A DNA stretch of 16,488 nt, taken from the NCBI GenBank assembly GCA_900321195.1, contig ONVG01000009.1, forward strand, positions 1 to 16,488, given 5' to 3'. The DNA comes from an uncultured Eubacteriales bacterium. Lineage in GTDB: Bacteria; Bacillota; Clostridia; Oscillospirales; Acutalibacteraceae. This document shows positions 14,516-16,488 of the stretch, in pieces; positions within the stretch are counted from its first letter, which is position 1; each line of letters begins with the position of its first letter. The translations under genes were made by a program, and so were the position numbers. The notes beneath the pieces are model-generated. The model did no database searches, was not told where the DNA came from, and worked only from the letters and a program-made list of their open reading frames with translations.

Positions 14516-15801
14516 ATGAAAACATGGACAAAAGAGGAACGCTATAGAGTGCTGAAAAGTGCGGATGAAATAAGCGAACTCCATGAGCGTACCGTAAAGT
14601 CCGACTATCGTCAGCATTATCATATACAAAGTATAACAGGACTGCTCAACGACCCTAACGGCTTTGTATATCATAACGGTCTGTGGCACTTGTTTTATCA
14701 GTGGTGTCCGTGGGGAGCAGTTCACGGTCTGAAATACTGGTATCACACAGTTTCAGAAAATCTCGTCACATGGAAAAATGCAGGCGTGTGTATATGTCCC
14801 GATACTTTTTATGACAACAAGGGAGCTTACTCCGGTTCTGCGCTGCCAACCGAAAGCTCTGTATATCTGTACTACACGGGAAATCACAGGGATGACGACT
14901 GGACAAGAAGATCATTTACCTGCCTTGTCGAACTGACTGGAAATTTGAAGGTCAGCTGAAAGTACCGGGCTTTGAAAGCTTCGGAGATATGTGGGAATGC
15001 CCGTCAATAGAAAAAATAAGCGGCTATGATGTCCTTATATTCTGCCCTCAGCATATAAAACTCCCCGGCAGAGAAGGCTCTGTACATCACAGCGGATATC
15101 TTCTCGGTCATATGGACTGGGACACTCTTACATTTACACCCGACAATACAAAATTTCATGTGCTTGATTTCGGCTTCGACTCATACGCCGCCGAATGCGC
15201 CGCAAATCCCGATGATAAAAACAAGGCTACTCTCGTTGCATGGATGGGACTTCCCGATGCATCCTATCCTACGGATGAAGAAGACTGGTCGGGCTGCCTT
15301 ACTCTTCCCCGTGAGCTGCGTGTGCGTGACAACAGACTTATACAGCAGCCAATAGATGAGCTGCGAAAGCTCAGAGGAAAAAAGATAGACCTTGAATCGA
15401 CAGATATACTTCCCCGTGTATGCGAAACCGAGCTTATAAGCCGGGGCGGAGATATTGAGATAAAGCTTTTTGCAAAGGCTGACGGCTCAGGCGGATTTAA
15501 TATCCGTTATGACGACAAGGCAAAAACCATAACCGTAGACCGTTCGGGAATGAACAAGCGATTCAACATCGAGCTTGGAGAACAGCGCACACGCCCTCTG
15601 CCTAAGGGACTGTTCCACCTGAGAATTTTTATATACAAAAGCTCTGTCGAGATATTTGTAAATGACGGAGATGCGGTTTTCTCTTCACGTATCTTCCCCA
15701 CCGATGAAGAAAACAGGATGTTCTTAAACGGTGATGCGTCAGTTCACATGTGGGAGCTTGAACGTGCAGTTGAAGAAAGCTTTATCGTTTTTGAAAAATA
15801 A
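14516..15801 (+). pseudogene. Sucrose-6-phosphate hydrolase / GH32 beta-fructosidase, broken
   Basis: The gene encoded a GH32 enzyme that splits sucrose, sucrose-6-phosphate or fructan. The first frame (14516-14959) has the nucleophile motif NDPNG (Asp46) and the family block YTGNHRDDDWTRRSFTCL. The second frame, detectable from about 14932 as TDWKFEGQLKVPGFESF, continues with MWECPSIE (the acid/base Glu) and the C-terminal beta-sandwich to 15801. In relatives about 55-65 residues lie between these parts, including the RDP motif whose Asp stabilises the transition state. Here they are absent and the frame changes near 14930, so this is a deletion with frameshift, not a simple indel. Both halves otherwise look well conserved, suggesting a recent event or an assembly error. 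A fructokinase gene follows with its own promoter. Confidence 0.88.
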
Positions 15802-15819
15802 AATCTTAAAATCTATATG

Positions 15820-15861
15820 AAAATGACTGACAGACGTTTACTGCGCTGTCAGCCATTTTTT
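15820..15861 (+). terminator. Terminator after the GH32 gene
   Basis: AAAATGACTGACAG (15820-15833) pairs with CTGTCAGCCATTTT (15846-15859) with one mismatch, followed by a T run. It separates the GH32 gene from the fructokinase promoter. Confidence 0.85.
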
Positions 15862-15930
15862 GGTTAAAAAACTATTGAAAATAAATAAATTTTCAATGAC
15901 AAATTCTATGCTCCAAAAACGAAAATGATA

Positions 15931-15959
15931 TTGAAAAAACTCTCTCATTGTGTTATATT
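15931..15959 (+). promoter_or_regulatory. Fructokinase promoter
   Basis: -35 TTGAAA (15931-15936) and -10 TATATT (15954-15959) are spaced by 17 bp. The operator at 15968-15981 covers the expected start region. Confidence 0.78.
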
Positions 15960-15967
15960 ATACAAAA

Positions 15968-15981
15968 TGAAATCGATTACA
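15968..15981. promoter_or_regulatory. LacI/CcpA-type operator (cre-like)
   Basis: TGAAATCGATTACA matches the cre consensus TGWAANCGNTNWCA at every fixed position and is a near-perfect palindrome around CG. It begins 9 bp after the -10, where binding would block initiation. It could bind CcpA or a local LacI-family sucrose repressor (ScrR type); no regulator gene is in the window. Confidence 0.75.
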
Positions 15982-16019
15982 ATTTTTTTCAAGCCATTAC
16001 AATCAAAAGGGGTGCTTAC

Positions 16020-16488
16020 ATGAAAGATATAGTTACTGTAGGAGAGATACTTATTGACCTTACCTTAAGCGGAAGGGAAAACGATATCCCCGTTTATACC
16101 GCCAATCCCGGCGGTGCGCCTGCAAACGTTGCTGTTGCCGCTGCACGCTTAGGCGCTAAGACTGCATTTATCGGAAAAGTAGGAGATGACTACTACGGTG
16201 AGCTTCTGAGGAAAACCTTAGAAAAAAACAATGTCGATACATCATTCATGCTGACTGACAGCAGCGCAAGAACTACTCTTGCTGTTGTGTCACTTTCGGA
16301 AACAGGCGAAAGAAGCTTTTCATTCTACCGCAAAAACTGCGCCGATACACTTCTCAGCAGTGACGAGATAGACGTCGGACTTCTGGGCGATACCCGATTC
16401 CTGCACTTCGGCTCTGTAAGCCTTATAGATGAACCGTCACGCTCGGCTACACTCTTTGCCGCAAAAAAGGCAAAGGAACTCGGCGCAG
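16020..16488 (+). CDS. scrK: PfkB-family fructokinase, 5' part (runs off window)
   Basis: The frame is open from ATG 16020 to the window end, 156 complete codons, about half of the usual length near 315 residues. It begins MKDIVTVGEILIDLT and has the PfkB sugar-kinase signature NPGGAPANVAVAAARLG near residue 33, then FIGKVGDDYYG and a segment ERSFSFYRKNCAD typical of fructokinases. These enzymes phosphorylate fructose with ATP to fructose-6-phosphate for glycolysis. AAGGGG about 8 nt upstream supports the start. The catalytic Asp motif (GAGD) is expected beyond the window. The operator at its promoter and the GH32 gene upstream point to a sucrose or fructan role; the symbol rests on that context, so a ribokinase-like relative with another sugar is possible. 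Confidence 0.88.
   Translation, partial: MKDIVTVGEILIDLTLSGRENDIPVYTANPGGAPANVAVAAARLGAKTAFIGKVGDDYYGELLRKTLEKNNVDTSFMLTDSSARTTLAVVSLSETGERSFSFYRKNCADTLLSSDEIDVGLLGDTRFLHFGSVSLIDEPSRSATLFAAKKAKELGA

Noticed and set aside
14905..14990. Programmed frameshift in the GH32 gene
   Set aside because: There is no slippery heptamer at the junction and about 60 residues including the RDP motif are missing, so a shift would not restore the enzyme.

Overview
The window looks like a chromosomal segment of a Gram-positive Clostridia bacterium, most likely Ruminococcus or another Oscillospiraceae. The best clues are the fusion of IspH (HMB-PP reductase) to a four-domain ribosomal S1-type protein, the cmk-plsC-ispH gene order, a Cys-rich clostridial type of FeoB, a KtrAB-like potassium system, strong AGGAGG ribosome binding sites and sigma-A promoters (TTGATT-17-TATAAT and similar). 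No rRNA, tRNA, CRISPR array, phage gene or insertion sequence was seen.

Layout. Positions 1-110 hold tandem GC-rich repeats. 146-1442 is a single-gene unit for a DHHW-family lipoprotein, with promoter and terminator. 1450-6750 is a leftward six-gene housekeeping unit read from a promoter near 6721-6749: cmk, two plsC-like acyltransferases, ispH-S1, a DUF436/YwlG-family gene and an HD-domain hydrolase. 6789-9159 is a rightward feoAB iron(II) uptake operon. 9196-11320 is a leftward ktrB-ktrA potassium uptake operon. 11369-12468 is a diguanylate cyclase (GGDEF) gene that has lost its 5' end and a large in-frame internal block. 12478-12822 is intergenic DNA with a foldable element and a second large GC-rich repeat block. 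12833-14344 is a leftward AGCS sodium:amino-acid symporter gene. 14471-15861 is a GH32 sucrose hydrolase gene broken by an internal deletion and frameshift. 15931-16488 is the start of a PfkB fructokinase gene with a LacI/CcpA-type operator; it runs off the window end.

How the genes work together. The cmk unit joins nucleotide, phospholipid, isoprenoid and translation functions. feoAB and ktrAB are ion uptake systems. The GH32 and fructokinase genes would form a sucrose or fructan pathway (hydrolysis, then fructose phosphorylation), but the hydrolase is no longer intact.

The most interesting signals are a modular interspersed repeat family, present at three intergenic sites, whose small hairpin changes by paired substitutions; and two neighbouring genes (GGDEF and GH32), each apparently missing an internal block, which points to local gene decay or an assembly problem. 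I did not find a convincing new multi-gene system such as a defence island.
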